DNA from: Mariprofundaceae bacterium
GTDB taxonomy: Bacteria > Pseudomonadota > Zetaproteobacteria > Mariprofundales > Mariprofundaceae
NCBI GenBank assembly: GCA_015488115.1
Contig: WFOK01000057.1
Span: 1 to 43,011 of the forward strand
Reading direction: 5' to 3'
Length of the DNA: 43,011 bases
Positions 33,698 to 42,861 of the stretch are shown here, one piece after another. Below the pieces are notes generated by a model that was not told the origin of the DNA, ran no database searches, and saw only the letters and a program-made list of their open reading frames with translations. Numbering within the stretch: the first letter of the stretch is position 1; every line of letters starts with the position of its first letter. The position numbers and the translations under genes were made by a program.

Positions 33698-34819
33698 ATG
33701 AGCGTTGAACCGGATTGGCTGAAACGGGCCGTCGTCCAGGCGGCGTCCCTGCATCCCTATGTCCCGGGCAAGCCCGTGGAGCAATTGCTGCGCGAACGCG
33801 GCATTGGTGAAGCGGTCAAGCTGGCATCGAACGAAAACCCGTACGGACCCTCGCCCGCGGCTTGCGAGGCCATGGCGCGAGCCTTGGGGGAGGTGCATCG
33901 TTATCCCGATGGAGATGCTGCCGAGCTCAAGGCAGCACTTGCTGAGCGACATGGCGTTTCGGTGCATCACATCCTGCCTGGAAATGGATCGAACGAGGTG
34001 CTGGAGCTTGTGATACGCGCCTATGCCGGTCCGGGCGACCGGGTGGTGAGCAGCGCACGGGGCTTTATCGTGTATGCACTGGCTGCACAGGCCGCTGGCG
34101 CGCAGCCGCATGCCGTTCCCGAGCGGGATGGGCTGAGTCACGATCTGGACGCCATGGCCGAGGCCGTGGATGATCGTACGAAGGTTGTGTGCATCGCCAA
34201 TCCGAACAACCCGACGGGCACCGTGCATGGGCCTGGGGCCCTGCAGCGGTTTCTCGATACCTTGCCGAGGGATGTCGTTGTGATTCTGGATGAGGCCTAC
34301 CATGAATTTGTCGCCGATCTGCTGGGCGACAGCTGGCGGCGCCTGTCCCATCCAGGCCTGGTTGTCACGCGCACGTTTTCAAAGGCCTATGGTCTGGCTG
34401 GATGCAGAATCGGCTATGCGGTGGCCGATCCCGGGTTGCTTGAGATTGTCAACCGTTTTCGTGAGCCGTTCAATGTTAATTTGCTGGCCCAGCGTGCGGC
34501 GCTGGCTGCCCTGAACGATGCGCAGTGGGTGATCGAAAACGTGGAGGCCATCAAGCGTCAACGGGCGAGGCTGGAGTCTTTTCTCGAAGAATTGGGCGTG
34601 CTCGGCGTAAGGAGTCATGCTAATTTCGTGCTCTTGCATCATCCGCAGGCCGGAGAAATCGGTCAGGCGCTGGAGTCCCTGGGCATCATCCCACGGCCGC
34701 TGGGGCCCTATGGCATGAGCGACTACCTGCGCATCACCGTGGGCAGGCCCGAAGAGAATGAACGCCTGATGGATGCGCTGGCGTCCATTGTCAAGGGTAT
34801 GGGGCGTCATCGGGCATGA
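33698..34819 (+). CDS. hisC: Histidinol-phosphate / aromatic aminotransferase
   Basis: A 373-residue class I/II PLP aminotransferase of the HisC2 type. It shows SNENPYGPSP near residue 44, ANPNNPTGT, VILDEAYHEF and the PLP lysine K229 in TRTFSKAYGLAGCRIGY. Lying between pheA and tyrA, it may transaminate imidazole-acetol phosphate, aromatic keto acids, or both. GAGGAG precedes the ATG. Its stop overlaps tyrA by 4 nt. Confidence 0.93.
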   Translation: MSVEPDWLKRAVVQAASLHPYVPGKPVEQLLRERGIGEAVKLASNENPYGPSPAACEAMARALGEVHRYPDGDAAELKAALAERHGVSVHHILPGNGSNEVLELVIRAYAGPGDRVVSSARGFIVYALAAQAAGAQPHAVPERDGLSHDLDAMAEAVDDRTKVVCIANPNNPTGTVHGPGALQRFLDTLPRDVVVILDEAYHEFVADLLGDSWRRLSHPGLVVTRTFSKAYGLAGCRIGYAVADPGLLEIVNRFREPFNVNLLAQRAALAALNDAQWVIENVEAIKRQRARLESFLEELGVLGVRSHANFVLLHHPQAGEIGQALESLGIIPRPLGPYGMSDYLRITVGRPEENERLMDALASIVKGMGRHRA

Positions 34820-35715
34820 GCACGTTCTGGTTTCGGCATGCATTGATCATCGGTGTCGGTTTGATCGGAGGCTCGTTGGCCCGGGCCATGCGCCGCGCAG
34901 GCGTGATCGAGCGTGTCACTGGCGTGGGAAGAAGCAGAGAGAATCTCGAGCAGGCCCGCCGTCTGGGTATTATCGATGCATGGCATGACAATATCGCCAG
35001 GGCACTGCAGCAGGAGGATATCGACCTCGTTATCGTGGCCGTGCCGATGGGGGAATATGACCGGGTGTTCGCTGATCTCGCGCGGCATGCCGCGGGTGGG
35101 GTGCTGATCACCGATGTCGGCAGCACCAAGCGCCATGCCATCGAGGTGGCTGGCAAGCATCTTGGAAGTCTGGAGCGCTTTGTGCCCGCGCACCCGATTG
35201 CCGGCACCGAGCAATCCGGAGCGGCAGCCTCGTTTGCGGAACTGTTCGATCATCGGTGGTGCATCCTCACGCCCCTGGCTTCGACGCATCCGCGAGCGCT
35301 TCAACGGATCGAGCGCCTGTGGACCGCCTGCGGAGCGCGTGTGGTTTGCATGGATGCCGGATTGCACGATGAACTGCTGGCAGGCGTAAGCCATCTGCCT
35401 CATCTGGCCGCCTATGCCTTGGTCAACGCGGTCCGTCGTTCCACGCCGGCGCACTGCGAGCATGATCCCTTTGCGTTTGCCGCTGGAGGATTTCGTGATT
35501 TCACGCGGATTGCGTCCTCCTCGCCCGAGATGTGGAGGGATATCGTGCTGGCCAATGCGGATGTCGTCGCATCGAAGATCGATGCGCTGCAGGCAGAGCT
35601 ATCGGAACTTTCAGCGGCCATCAAGGCCCAGGATGGCCGGCTTTTGTTGGAGCGGTTTGCGGCCGCCAAGGCGGCCAGGGACGGCTGGCTTAAGAGATAC
35701 GGAGGTGACAGTTGA
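34816..35715 (+). CDS. tyrA: Prephenate / arogenate dehydrogenase
   Basis: A 299-residue NAD(P)-dependent dehydrogenase for tyrosine synthesis. The Rossmann motif is GVGLIGGSLARAM at residues 13-25. Later blocks are VPMGEY, DVGSTKRHAIE, HPIAGTEQSG and LPHLAAYAL. It is a stand-alone enzyme without a chorismate mutase domain or ACT domain. The ATG overlaps the hisC stop (ATGA) and its own stop overlaps aroA. Substrate choice between prephenate and arogenate is not visible from these motifs. Confidence 0.95.
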   Translation: MSTFWFRHALIIGVGLIGGSLARAMRRAGVIERVTGVGRSRENLEQARRLGIIDAWHDNIARALQQEDIDLVIVAVPMGEYDRVFADLARHAAGGVLITDVGSTKRHAIEVAGKHLGSLERFVPAHPIAGTEQSGAAASFAELFDHRWCILTPLASTHPRALQRIERLWTACGARVVCMDAGLHDELLAGVSHLPHLAAYALVNAVRRSTPAHCEHDPFAFAAGGFRDFTRIASSSPEMWRDIVLANADVVASKIDALQAELSELSAAIKAQDGRLLLERFAAAKAARDGWLKRYGGDS

Positions 35716-37052
35716 AGATCGGCGGAACATTGGTGGCGGGGCCTGCAGAGAGGTCTTTGCACGGCGTGTTGCAGGTGCCGGGCGACAAGTCGATGTCGCA
35801 CCGGTCGGTGATGATGGCCGCCATCGCGGACGGCATCACGGAGATCAGCGGCTTTCTTCCGGGCGAAGACTGTCTGGCAACGGCCAGGATGTTTGAAAGC
35901 ATGGGCGTGCCGATCGAGTGGCTGAACGCTGGGAGGACAGCCCTGCGCGTGCATGGCGTCGGCCTGCATGGCTTGAAGGCTCCGGATGGCGTTCTGGATG
36001 CGGGTAATTCCGGCACATGCGCCAGATTGATGCTTGGCCTGCTGGCGGGGCAGCCTTTTTCATCGACGCTGACCGGCGATGATTCGTTGCGCAGGCGTCC
36101 GATGCGCAGGGTGATCGAACCCTTGCGGCGCATGGGTGCGAACATCACGGCCTCAGGCCATGGCGATCTGCTACCGCTGACCATCCGCGGAGGCAGCTTG
36201 GCGGGCATCGATTTTGAGTCCGAGGTGGCGAGCGCCCAGGTCAAGTCATGCGTGTTGCTGGCCGGGCTGTATGCCCGCGGGCTCACGCGGGTTCGCGAGC
36301 CCAGGCCGACGCGGGATCATACGGAGCGCATGCTGCCGTTGTTCGGTCAGCCCGTGGGCGAGGAAGATGGCTGGATTGTGCTGCAGCCCGTCGGGGCGTT
36401 GCGGGCGCCGGACGATGTGCTGGCGATTCCGGCCGATCCATCATCCGCCGCCTTCTTTGCGGTCGCTGCCAGTGTCGTGCCGGGATCGGAGGTTGTGCTG
36501 ACCCATATCGGCGTCAATCCCCGCAGGGATGGATGGCGACGCATTCTTTCGGCCATGGGCGCGGACCTGTCGACCGCGCGAGAGCATGCCGTGGGCGAGG
36601 AACCTGTGGCCGATATCCGGGTGCGTTGTCGTCAGACGCTCGCCGGGGTTGAGGTGGCCTCCCGGAATGTTCCGGACGCCATTGATGAGTTTCCGGTCCT
36701 GTTCGTTGCGGCTTCGCTGGCCGAGGGGGATTTCATTCTGAGGGGGGCGGCCGAGCTGCGCGTCAAGGAGTCGGACCGCATCGCCGTCATGGCGCGGGCC
36801 CTTCAGGCCTTGGGTGTCGAGATCGAGGAATGGCCAGATGGCCTCAGGATTCGGGGATGCTCACGGTTCAGGGGTGATGTGGAGGTGGATGCCCATGGGG
36901 ATCATCGTGTTGCCATGGCCATGGCCGTGGCAGCGCAAATGGCCGAGGGGCCGGTGATCATCCGTAACGCCGCCGCGATCGCGACAAGCTTCCCGGGCTT
37001 CGTCGAACAAGCCCGTAGCATCGGCATGAACGTGCGCTGGCTGGAGTCGTGA
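35712..37052 (+). CDS. aroA: EPSP synthase, class II-like
   Basis: AroA makes 5-enolpyruvylshikimate-3-phosphate in the shikimate pathway. The 446-residue protein has PGDKSMSHR at about residue 25, RRRPMRR, SAQVKS, RDHTE and ELRVKESDR. GDKS, SAQxK and RxHxE are three of the four short motifs used to recognise class II (CP4-type) synthases. The fourth, NxTR, appears here as NPRR. The start is a TTG at 35712 with a near-perfect GGAGGTGA ribosome-binding site; the TTGA overlaps the tyrA stop. It overlaps or abuts cmk by one base. Confidence 0.96.
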   Translation: MKIGGTLVAGPAERSLHGVLQVPGDKSMSHRSVMMAAIADGITEISGFLPGEDCLATARMFESMGVPIEWLNAGRTALRVHGVGLHGLKAPDGVLDAGNSGTCARLMLGLLAGQPFSSTLTGDDSLRRRPMRRVIEPLRRMGANITASGHGDLLPLTIRGGSLAGIDFESEVASAQVKSCVLLAGLYARGLTRVREPRPTRDHTERMLPLFGQPVGEEDGWIVLQPVGALRAPDDVLAIPADPSSAAFFAVAASVVPGSEVVLTHIGVNPRRDGWRRILSAMGADLSTAREHAVGEEPVADIRVRCRQTLAGVEVASRNVPDAIDEFPVLFVAASLAEGDFILRGAAELRVKESDRIAVMARALQALGVEIEEWPDGLRIRGCSRFRGDVEVDAHGDHRVAMAMAVAAQMAEGPVIIRNAAAIATSFPGFVEQARSIGMNVRWLES

Positions 37053-37759
37053 TGGTTCGCTGGGTGCCCAAGAAAGGCCTGCAGATTGCCATTGATGGCC
37101 CATCAGGATCGGGCAAGGGCACGGTGGCACGCTTGCTGGCGGAGCGACTGGGCATGCCCGTGCTGGACACGGGTCTGTTGTATCGGCTGGTTGGCTGGCT
37201 CATGAAGCGGGAGGGTGTTGACCTTGAAGATGAGCAGGCAGTGACGAACCGGGCCGGTGAGCTGCTGGACGAGATCGAGTGGGATGCCCAGGGGATCCGC
37301 TTTCGCGGAGAACTGCTCGATGGTTGTCTGCGCGATGAAGAGGTCGGCAGGGCCGCCTCCAGGGTGGCAGCGATGGAAGGCGTTCGCAAGATGCTTCTCG
37401 GACTGCAGCAGCAGGTGGCCCAACAAGGCTGCATCATGGATGGAAGGGATATCGGCACGGTCGTGCTGCCGCATGCGCAGGCCAAGTTTTTTCTGACCGC
37501 CTCCCAGCGCGAAAGGGCCAGAAGGCGCTGGTCCCAGCTTCAGCGATCCGGAGAGGACGTCGATCTTGACCAGATTCACGCAGACATAAAAATGCGTGAC
37601 CAACGCGATGCGGCGCGCAAGTATGCGCCCCTGAAACCGGCGGACGATGCCATCACGATCGACTCGACGACCATGCGCGTCGATCAGGTTGTGGACCGCA
37701 TGCTGGCCATCATGGAGCGGCGTGGACTGATTGAAAAAGCTAGCTCAACGACGGGTTGA
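37052..37759 (+). CDS. cmk: Cytidylate kinase
   Basis: Cmk phosphorylates CMP and dCMP to the diphosphates. The 235-residue protein has the P-loop GPSGSGKGT at residues 16-24, VLDTGLLYR, and DGRDIGTVVLPHA (CMP-binding). It is longer than minimal NMP kinases because of the CMP-binding insert, as is normal. The start is either the ATG at 37052 (GGAG five nt upstream, TGATG junction with aroA) or the GTG one codon earlier. The aroA-cmk-rpsA order is conserved in many proteobacteria. Confidence 0.96.
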   Translation: MVRWVPKKGLQIAIDGPSGSGKGTVARLLAERLGMPVLDTGLLYRLVGWLMKREGVDLEDEQAVTNRAGELLDEIEWDAQGIRFRGELLDGCLRDEEVGRAASRVAAMEGVRKMLLGLQQQVAQQGCIMDGRDIGTVVLPHAQAKFFLTASQRERARRRWSQLQRSGEDVDLDQIHADIKMRDQRDAARKYAPLKPADDAITIDSTTMRVDQVVDRMLAIMERRGLIEKASSTTG

Positions 37760-37805
37760 ATCCGGGTCCATGGGTGGCCGGAGCGCGCTGCTTGAACGCT
37801 GAGAA

Positions 37806-39551
37806 ATGATGAAACTGGATGGAACGATGAACACACATATGGACGATGAGAAGACAGGCATGACGACGCAAACGCCCTCTGACGAGAATGCCTTTCAGAA
37901 GCTGTTTGAGGCTTCCCTGGCCGAGCTTCCCGAGGTGCGCCGTGGGGAGCGCGTCAAGGGTGTGGTGGTCAGTGTCGATGATCAGGCCGTGGTTGTGGAT
38001 GTTGGCGCAAAGGCGGAGGGCTCGATTCCCAGACAGGAGTTTGAGCGGGCTGGTCTTGCGGTTCCCTCGGTTGGCGAGGAGGTCGAGGCCATGGTCATGT
38101 CCACCGGCGGTCCGTCCGGTGTCAGCCTGTCCGTGCTTGCGGCGCGCCGCCAGGACGCTTGGCGCTGCATCGAGCAGGCCATGGAGAATGATGGCTGCGT
38201 CGAGGCAACGGTTCTTTCCGAGGTCAAGGGCGGATATCGTGTCGCCATTCAGGGGCTGGAGGCCTTCATGCCTCGTTCCGAAAGCGATCCCAATCCGAGG
38301 CTTCCCGCCAGCGAACTGATCGGCCGGAGCTGCAAGGTCGTCATCCTCGAGGCGCGTCGCAAGCCCGAGAACATCGTCGTTTCGCGTCGCCGTCCGCTTG
38401 AGAAGGAGCATGCGGCAAAGCGCGAACGCTTCTTTGCCACGGCCAAGGTTGGCGACCGTGTCAACGGCGTCGTTCGCCGCATGACTGACTTTGGCGCGTT
38501 TATCGATCTGGGGGGCGTGGATGCCCTGCTCCATGTCTCCGACATCGCCTGGCAACGGCTGGAAAGGCCGTCCGACATTCTCCATATCGGTCAGGAGATC
38601 TCCGTGGAGATCACCAAGATTGATCCGGAGGCGGGCAAGGTCTCCGTGTCGATGAAGGCCTTGCAGGAGGACCCATGGTCCCGGGTCGGCGAGCGCTATG
38701 AGCCGGGCATGAGGCTGACAGGCACGGTTCGCCGCCTGCTCGACTTTGGTGCCGTCGTCGAACTCGAGCCGGGCGTCGAGGGGTTGATTCATCGTTCGGA
38801 ATTGAGCTGGGTCCGCAAGGATGTAGCGCCCACGCAGGTGCTTTCCGAGGGAGACGTGGTCGATGTGGCCGTGCTTGATGTCGTGCCGGAAGAGCGCAAG
38901 ATCCGCTTGAGTCTCAAGGCCGTGACCGAGAATCCCTGGCAGGCATGGCTGGCTGAGCATCCGGTCGGCTCCAGGGTCAGGGGAAGGATCAAGAACAAGA
39001 CGGATTTCGGCTTTTTCGTTTCCGTCAGCGACGAGCTTGATGGCTTGGTCCACATGGAGAACCTCAGCTGGGACGAAGAGCCGGCCGAGGCCCTGGCCGC
39101 CTACAGCAAAGGGCAGGAAGTCGAATGTGTCGTGCTCGGCGTCGATGTCGAGCGTCAGAGGATTTCCTTGGGCATCAAGCAATTGAGCGAGGACCCGTTC
39201 GAGGTCTTTCTGGCCGGCGTCCAGCGCGGGAGCGCGGTGACGGGGAAGGTCATCGAGATCAGGAAGAATGGCAACGCCATCATCGAGTTGGCCAAGGGCG
39301 TGCGGGCCCATCTGGCGCGTCGTGAAATCCCCAGGGACAGAGAGCTGAGCGAGGGCGACGAGATCCAGGCCAAGATTACGGAGATCAACCGATCCAGGCG
39401 GCAGGTCGAATTGTCCATTCGTCAGTATGAGCGGGATGAGGAGCGGGACGCCGTGCGCAATTACACCCGTCAGGTGGAGGCCGCAGCTGGTCCCTCGGCC
39501 CTGGCGCTCGAGTTGCAGCGCAAGCTTTTGGGCGTCAAAAAGGAAAAGTAG
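37806..39551 (+). CDS. rpsA: 30S ribosomal protein S1
   Basis: A 581-residue RNA-binding protein composed of six S1 repeats, needed to bring structured or weakly initiated mRNAs to the ribosome. The repeats are visible as [57 protein letters not shown] and [19 protein letters not shown] among others, each ending in a KVSVSMKAL-like strand. The start is uncertain: ATG codons at 37806, 37827, 37839 and 37860 are all in frame, and family alignment begins about residue 28. I list the first. Confidence 0.96.
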   Translation: MMKLDGTMNTHMDDEKTGMTTQTPSDENAFQKLFEASLAELPEVRRGERVKGVVVSVDDQAVVVDVGAKAEGSIPRQEFERAGLAVPSVGEEVEAMVMSTGGPSGVSLSVLAARRQDAWRCIEQAMENDGCVEATVLSEVKGGYRVAIQGLEAFMPRSESDPNPRLPASELIGRSCKVVILEARRKPENIVVSRRRPLEKEHAAKRERFFATAKVGDRVNGVVRRMTDFGAFIDLGGVDALLHVSDIAWQRLERPSDILHIGQEISVEITKIDPEAGKVSVSMKALQEDPWSRVGERYEPGMRLTGTVRRLLDFGAVVELEPGVEGLIHRSELSWVRKDVAPTQVLSEGDVVDVAVLDVVPEERKIRLSLKAVTENPWQAWLAEHPVGSRVRGRIKNKTDFGFFVSVSDELDGLVHMENLSWDEEPAEALAAYSKGQEVECVVLGVDVERQRISLGIKQLSEDPFEVFLAGVQRGSAVTGKVIEIRKNGNAIIELAKGVRAHLARREIPRDRELSEGDEIQAKITEINRSRRQVELSIRQYERDEERDAVRNYTRQVEAAAGPSALALELQRKLLGVKKEK

Positions 39552-39560
39552 GCTCTGCGC

Positions 39561-39588
39561 TTGCATCTTCCCCGATTTGTTCTATCGT
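39561..39588 (+). promoter_or_regulatory. Internal promoter before ihfB
   Basis: TTGCAT (39561-39566), a 16-bp spacer and TATCGT (39583-39588), the same hexamers as the rpsO promoter. It lies in the gap between rpsA and ihfB and would give ihfB and the lap genes their own start. Confidence 0.5.
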
Positions 39589-39610
39589 GGAAGATGAACA
39601 GGAGGGCATG

Positions 39611-39889
39611 ATGACCAAGTCTGAATTGATCGAACGCATTGCAGCAGGCCGGGGGATCACGCGTCGCGAGGCCGAGGTGGTTGTCAATACCGTGCTTGAT
39701 GCCATCGGCGATGCCCTGGCGGCCGGGGATCGTGTCGAGCTTCGTGGCTTCGGCAGCTTTGTGGTCAAGCGGCGCGAGCCTCGCATGGGACGCAACCCAA
39801 AGACAGGCGAGGAGGTGCCCGTGCCCGGGAAGCGGGTTCCTCATTTCAAGCCGGGGAAGGAACTGCGCGAGCGCGTCGATCGCTCCTGA
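39611..39889 (+). CDS. ihfB: Integration host factor beta subunit
   Basis: A 92-residue HU/IHF-fold DNA-bending protein: [13 protein letters not shown] at the start, [20 protein letters not shown] with the DNA arm, and NPKTGEEV....[14 protein letters not shown]. The RNPKTGE arm and the gene position after rpsA mark the beta subunit. Two ATGs stand side by side; the second (39611) has the better 5-nt spacing from GGAGG. The gene is followed by lapA after 13 bp. Confidence 0.95.
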   Translation: MTKSELIERIAAGRGITRREAEVVVNTVLDAIGDALAAGDRVELRGFGSFVVKRREPRMGRNPKTGEEVPVPGKRVPHFKPGKELRERVDRS

Positions 39890-39902
39890 TCCGGAGCTTG
39901 GC

Positions 39903-40196
39903 GTGAATTGGATCAACGTCCTTGTCGTCATTGTCCTGACCTCGTTCGCGACCATGTTCGCGCTGGTCAACATTTCGCCGGTTCAGGTGCGCTTCCTGGG
40001 CTTCGAGTCGGACCCCATTCCATTTTATGTTCCCGTTTTTGTTTCTTTTCTTATCGGTTTCTTCGGTGGTATGCTGGCTCTGAGCTTCTCGCGCCGGAAA
40101 CACAAGATCGAGATTCAGGCGTTGCGGGAGGAGAACAGTCGGCTGAAGAAGGAAGTGGACAATCTCCGCAATATCCCGCTGCAGGATGATTTGTGA
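39903..40196 (+). CDS. lapA: LapA (DUF1049) inner-membrane protein
   Basis: A 97-residue protein with two transmembrane helices (about 3-22 and 40-62) and a short C-terminal coiled coil (EIQALREENSRLKKEVDNL). This is the LapA/DUF1049 pattern. LapA works with LapB in control of lipopolysaccharide synthesis through LpxC stability in E. coli. The start is a GTG at 39903 with GGAG six nt upstream; the frame is open further back but overlaps ihfB. Its stop overlaps lapB (GTGA). Confidence 0.9.
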   Translation: MNWINVLVVIVLTSFATMFALVNISPVQVRFLGFESDPIPFYVPVFVSFLIGFFGGMLALSFSRRKHKIEIQALREENSRLKKEVDNLRNIPLQDDL

Positions 40197-41326
40197 ACAC
40201 ACTGCTGCTGGCCATCACCGCTGCGGCCCTGGTCACCCTTGCAGCCCTGCTTGTTTTCCCTCGCCATGACGAGGAGACGAAGGTCGAGGAGCGTGAGGAT
40301 GCGCGCGTTTCCCCGCTGTTGCGCGGCATCAACTATCTGCTTTCCGACCAGCCCGACCGGGCCTTGCAGGAAATGGTCCAGGTGGCCCGGCTACGTTCCG
40401 AGGCCGCGGATGTCTACATGGCGCTTGGCGAGATGTTCCGCTCGAGAGGGGAATATGGCAGGGCGGTCCGAATCCACCAGAACCTGCTCGCGCGGCCGGA
40501 TCTTCCCGAGCCGATGCGTCTGCAGGCGCATTATGCCCTGGCCGTGGACTTTCAGGCTGGCGGCCTGCTGGACCGGGCCCTGAAGCAATATCGCAAGCTT
40601 CTCGAGCTTGCACCGGATCATGTACCGGCGCTTGAGGCCAGTCTCCGCATCCGGGAACAAAGCCATGAATGGCTGGAGGCAGAGGCCCTGCTTTCCCGTC
40701 TCGAGCAGGTCAAGAACACCTCATACCATCTGCACCGCGCATTCCTGTTTGCGCAGGTGGCCGAACAGGCGTTGCGCGATGGACGCGAAGAAGAAGCGAA
40801 GGACTATGCCCATCGAGCCATTGACCTGGAGCCCGCCTGTGCTCCGGCTTGGTTTGTGTTGCTCGATCTCGCCCTGCGTCGGCGAGATTGGGATGAGGCG
40901 GATCGTATCGTTCATGGTCTTGCAGAGCGCAATCGCGAGCATTTTCCGTTGGTCCTTCCCCACATGATGAGACACGACGACTATTATCAGGAACGGGGAA
41001 GGTCTTGCCTGATGGAGATCTGGCAACGCGCTCCCGATGAGGAGCTGGCCTTGAGTTGGATCGAGCTTGTCGGTGAACGTGACGCGGATGCCGCGGCCAG
41101 GCTGCAGTGCGAGCTTGGATTCCAGCCTGAGAACCTGCGTGCCAGGCTCAGGCTCGAGGCTGTGTTTGAAAAGGAGGGGGATCGCCTGTTTGCGCGTGCC
41201 TGGCGCCGTCAGGTGACCAATTACATATGCGAGATGTGTGGTGTGGGGGTCAGGGAGTTGCGCTGGCAATGCCCGCAGTGCCATGAATGGGGCACCATGC
41301 ATCCGCAGAAAGGGGACATCGCCTGA
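40193..41326 (+). CDS. lapB: LapB / YciM, LPS assembly TPR protein
   Basis: A 377-residue protein with an N-terminal membrane anchor (residues 1-22), an array of TPR repeats (RGINYLLSDQPDRALQEMVQ and AVDFQAGGLLDRALKQYRKL are two), and a C-terminal rubredoxin-like metal module with CEMC and CPQC about 15 residues apart. In E. coli LapB links LpxC and FtsH to balance lipopolysaccharide and phospholipid synthesis. The start is a GTG overlapping the lapA stop. All domains are intact. Confidence 0.95.
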   Translation: MNTLLLAITAAALVTLAALLVFPRHDEETKVEEREDARVSPLLRGINYLLSDQPDRALQEMVQVARLRSEAADVYMALGEMFRSRGEYGRAVRIHQNLLARPDLPEPMRLQAHYALAVDFQAGGLLDRALKQYRKLLELAPDHVPALEASLRIREQSHEWLEAEALLSRLEQVKNTSYHLHRAFLFAQVAEQALRDGREEEAKDYAHRAIDLEPACAPAWFVLLDLALRRRDWDEADRIVHGLAERNREHFPLVLPHMMRHDDYYQERGRSCLMEIWQRAPDEELALSWIELVGERDADAAARLQCELGFQPENLRARLRLEAVFEKEGDRLFARAWRRQVTNYICEMCGVGVRELRWQCPQCHEWGTMHPQKGDIA

Positions 41327-42012
41327 TGCAAGAACGATTGATGGTGGCGCTGGATGTGAGCAATCGCGAGCAGGCATTGGCCATGCGCGAGCGGTTAGGG
41401 AGCGCCGTGGGCTGGCTGAAGGTTGGCCTGCGCCTTTTTGTGGCCGAAGGCCCCGAGCTCGTTCGTCAACTGAAGTCCACACACCGCATTTTCCTGGATC
41501 TCAAGTTTCATGACATCCCGAACACCGTGGCCCAGGCCGTGGAAAGTGCGGGCGGTCTCGGCGTTGACATGGTCAATGTTCATGCCGGTGGCGGGGCATC
41601 CATGCTGCGAGCTGCGGCAGAGGCGAAGAAGGATTTTCCCGCCATGAAACTCATCGCGGTCACAGTGCTGACCAGCGATCCCATGTCCGCCGAAAGGGCC
41701 CGTAGGCTTGTTCTGGATCGCGCGATGCTGGCAAGGGATTGTGGGCTGGATGGCGTGGTTTGCAGCGTGCATGAGGTGGAAGCCATCAAGCGGGCATGCG
41801 GCCGGGACTTCTTGACAGTGACGCCGGGGATTCGATGGGCCGGGCAGGATGCGCAGGATCAGAAGCGCGTGGCCGGTCCAGACATGGCCGTGCGGGTAGG
41901 CAGCGACTTTCTGGTCATCGGCCGGCCCATCCTGCAAGCGGCCGATCCCTTGGCTGCGGCGGCCGAGGCCCTGGTGATGATGCGCAAGGCTGCGGAAGCG
42001 ATCAGCGAATAA
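41326..42012 (+). CDS. pyrF: Orotidine 5'-phosphate decarboxylase
   Basis: PyrF makes UMP from OMP in the last step of de novo pyrimidine synthesis. The 228-residue protein has VALDVSNREQAL at the start, the catalytic DLKFHDIPNTV (K60 with its two aspartates), and TPGIRWAGQDAQDQKR. The length is typical of the short bacterial form. The ATG at 41326 overlaps the lapB stop by one base (TGATG). Its 3' end overlaps the convergent PP2C gene by 11 nt. Confidence 0.97.
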   Translation: MQERLMVALDVSNREQALAMRERLGSAVGWLKVGLRLFVAEGPELVRQLKSTHRIFLDLKFHDIPNTVAQAVESAGGLGVDMVNVHAGGGASMLRAAAEAKKDFPAMKLIAVTVLTSDPMSAERARRLVLDRAMLARDCGLDGVVCSVHEVEAIKRACGRDFLTVTPGIRWAGQDAQDQKRVAGPDMAVRVGSDFLVIGRPILQAADPLAAAAEALVMMRKAAEAISE

Positions 42013-42790
42013 GGCGGGCGATCAATCCGCGTTTGCGCTCAAATGGGGCATCCGCCCGGATGAGCACGATGGCGATGTTGTCCGGTCCGCCGGCATCCTT
42101 GGCCAGATTGATCAACTCCTTGGCCGTGTGGTCGAGTTGATGGCCGTACTCGAGCATGGTCAGCCGGATGGCCTCGTCCGGCACGACATCGGTGAGTCCA
42201 TCCGAGCAGATCAGATAGAGGTCCCCCCTGCACACCTCGTGCACATGTACGTCCGGCTCGATATCGGGGGCGATGCCGACGGCACGCGTGACGATGTTCT
42301 TGGCCTGTGAATGGTGGGCGTCGATGGGCGTGAGCAGGCCGCGTTTCATCTGTTCGTGAACCAGTGAATGGTCCTCGGTCACGAGGGTCAGGTATTCCCC
42401 TCGCAGCCTGTACATGCGCGAATCCCCGACATGCGCCGAGATGAGGCGGTTGCCACTGAATAGGGAGGCCACGACCGTCGTGCCCATGCCCGAGCATTCA
42501 GGCCTGGATTGGGCTGTGCTGAACACCTTCAGGTTGGCCTCGCGCACGGCGTCGGCGAGCAGTCGGCACGCCGCAGGCTCGTCGGAGGACGGAGCGAGGA
42601 AGCGATCCAGATGCTTGCGAATGAAGCGGGCAATGGTTTCGACGGCGAGGTTGCTGGCCACCTCGCCGGCATTGTGCCCGCCCATGCCATCAGCCAGAAC
42701 GGCCAGCCCGTGCGATGGAAGCAGGGCAATGGCATCCTCGTTGTGCGAACGCTTGATGCCCGCATCCATCGTTCCGTACATCTCGATCAT
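42002..42790 (-). CDS. PP2C-family serine/threonine phosphatase
   Basis: A 262-residue metal-dependent phosphatase of the Stp1/PrpC type. Visible motifs are KRSHNEDA, VLADGMGGHNAGEVAS, SGMGTTVVA, HVGDSRMYRLR, EDHSLV, LICSDGLTD and GGPDNIAIVL, with all four metal aspartates in place. GGAGG lies about 9 nt before the ATG. No Ser/Thr kinase gene is seen in the window; such phosphatases are often part of type VI secretion or stress-signalling clusters. The gene at its 5' side is an insertion sequence that begins about 70 bp upstream. Confidence 0.94.
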   Translation of the reverse strand: MIEMYGTMDAGIKRSHNEDAIALLPSHGLAVLADGMGGHNAGEVASNLAVETIARFIRKHLDRFLAPSSDEPAACRLLADAVREANLKVFSTAQSRPECSGMGTTVVASLFSGNRLISAHVGDSRMYRLRGEYLTLVTEDHSLVHEQMKRGLLTPIDAHHSQAKNIVTRAVGIAPDIEPDVHVHEVCRGDLYLICSDGLTDVVPDEAIRLTMLEYGHQLDHTAKELINLAKDAGGPDNIAIVLIRADAPFERKRGLIARLIR

Positions 42791-42861
42791 TCAGCCAGAC
42801 CTCCAGCCATTCGCTATTCTTGTTTGGAAGGCTGCATATTTCCAGCGCGGACATTTCGGAG

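Noticed and set aside
37740-39566. 608-codon open frame antisense to rpsA
   Set aside because: Mirrors the S1 gene and has His/Asp/Leu-rich composition typical of shadow frames. No motif or ribosome-binding site supports it.
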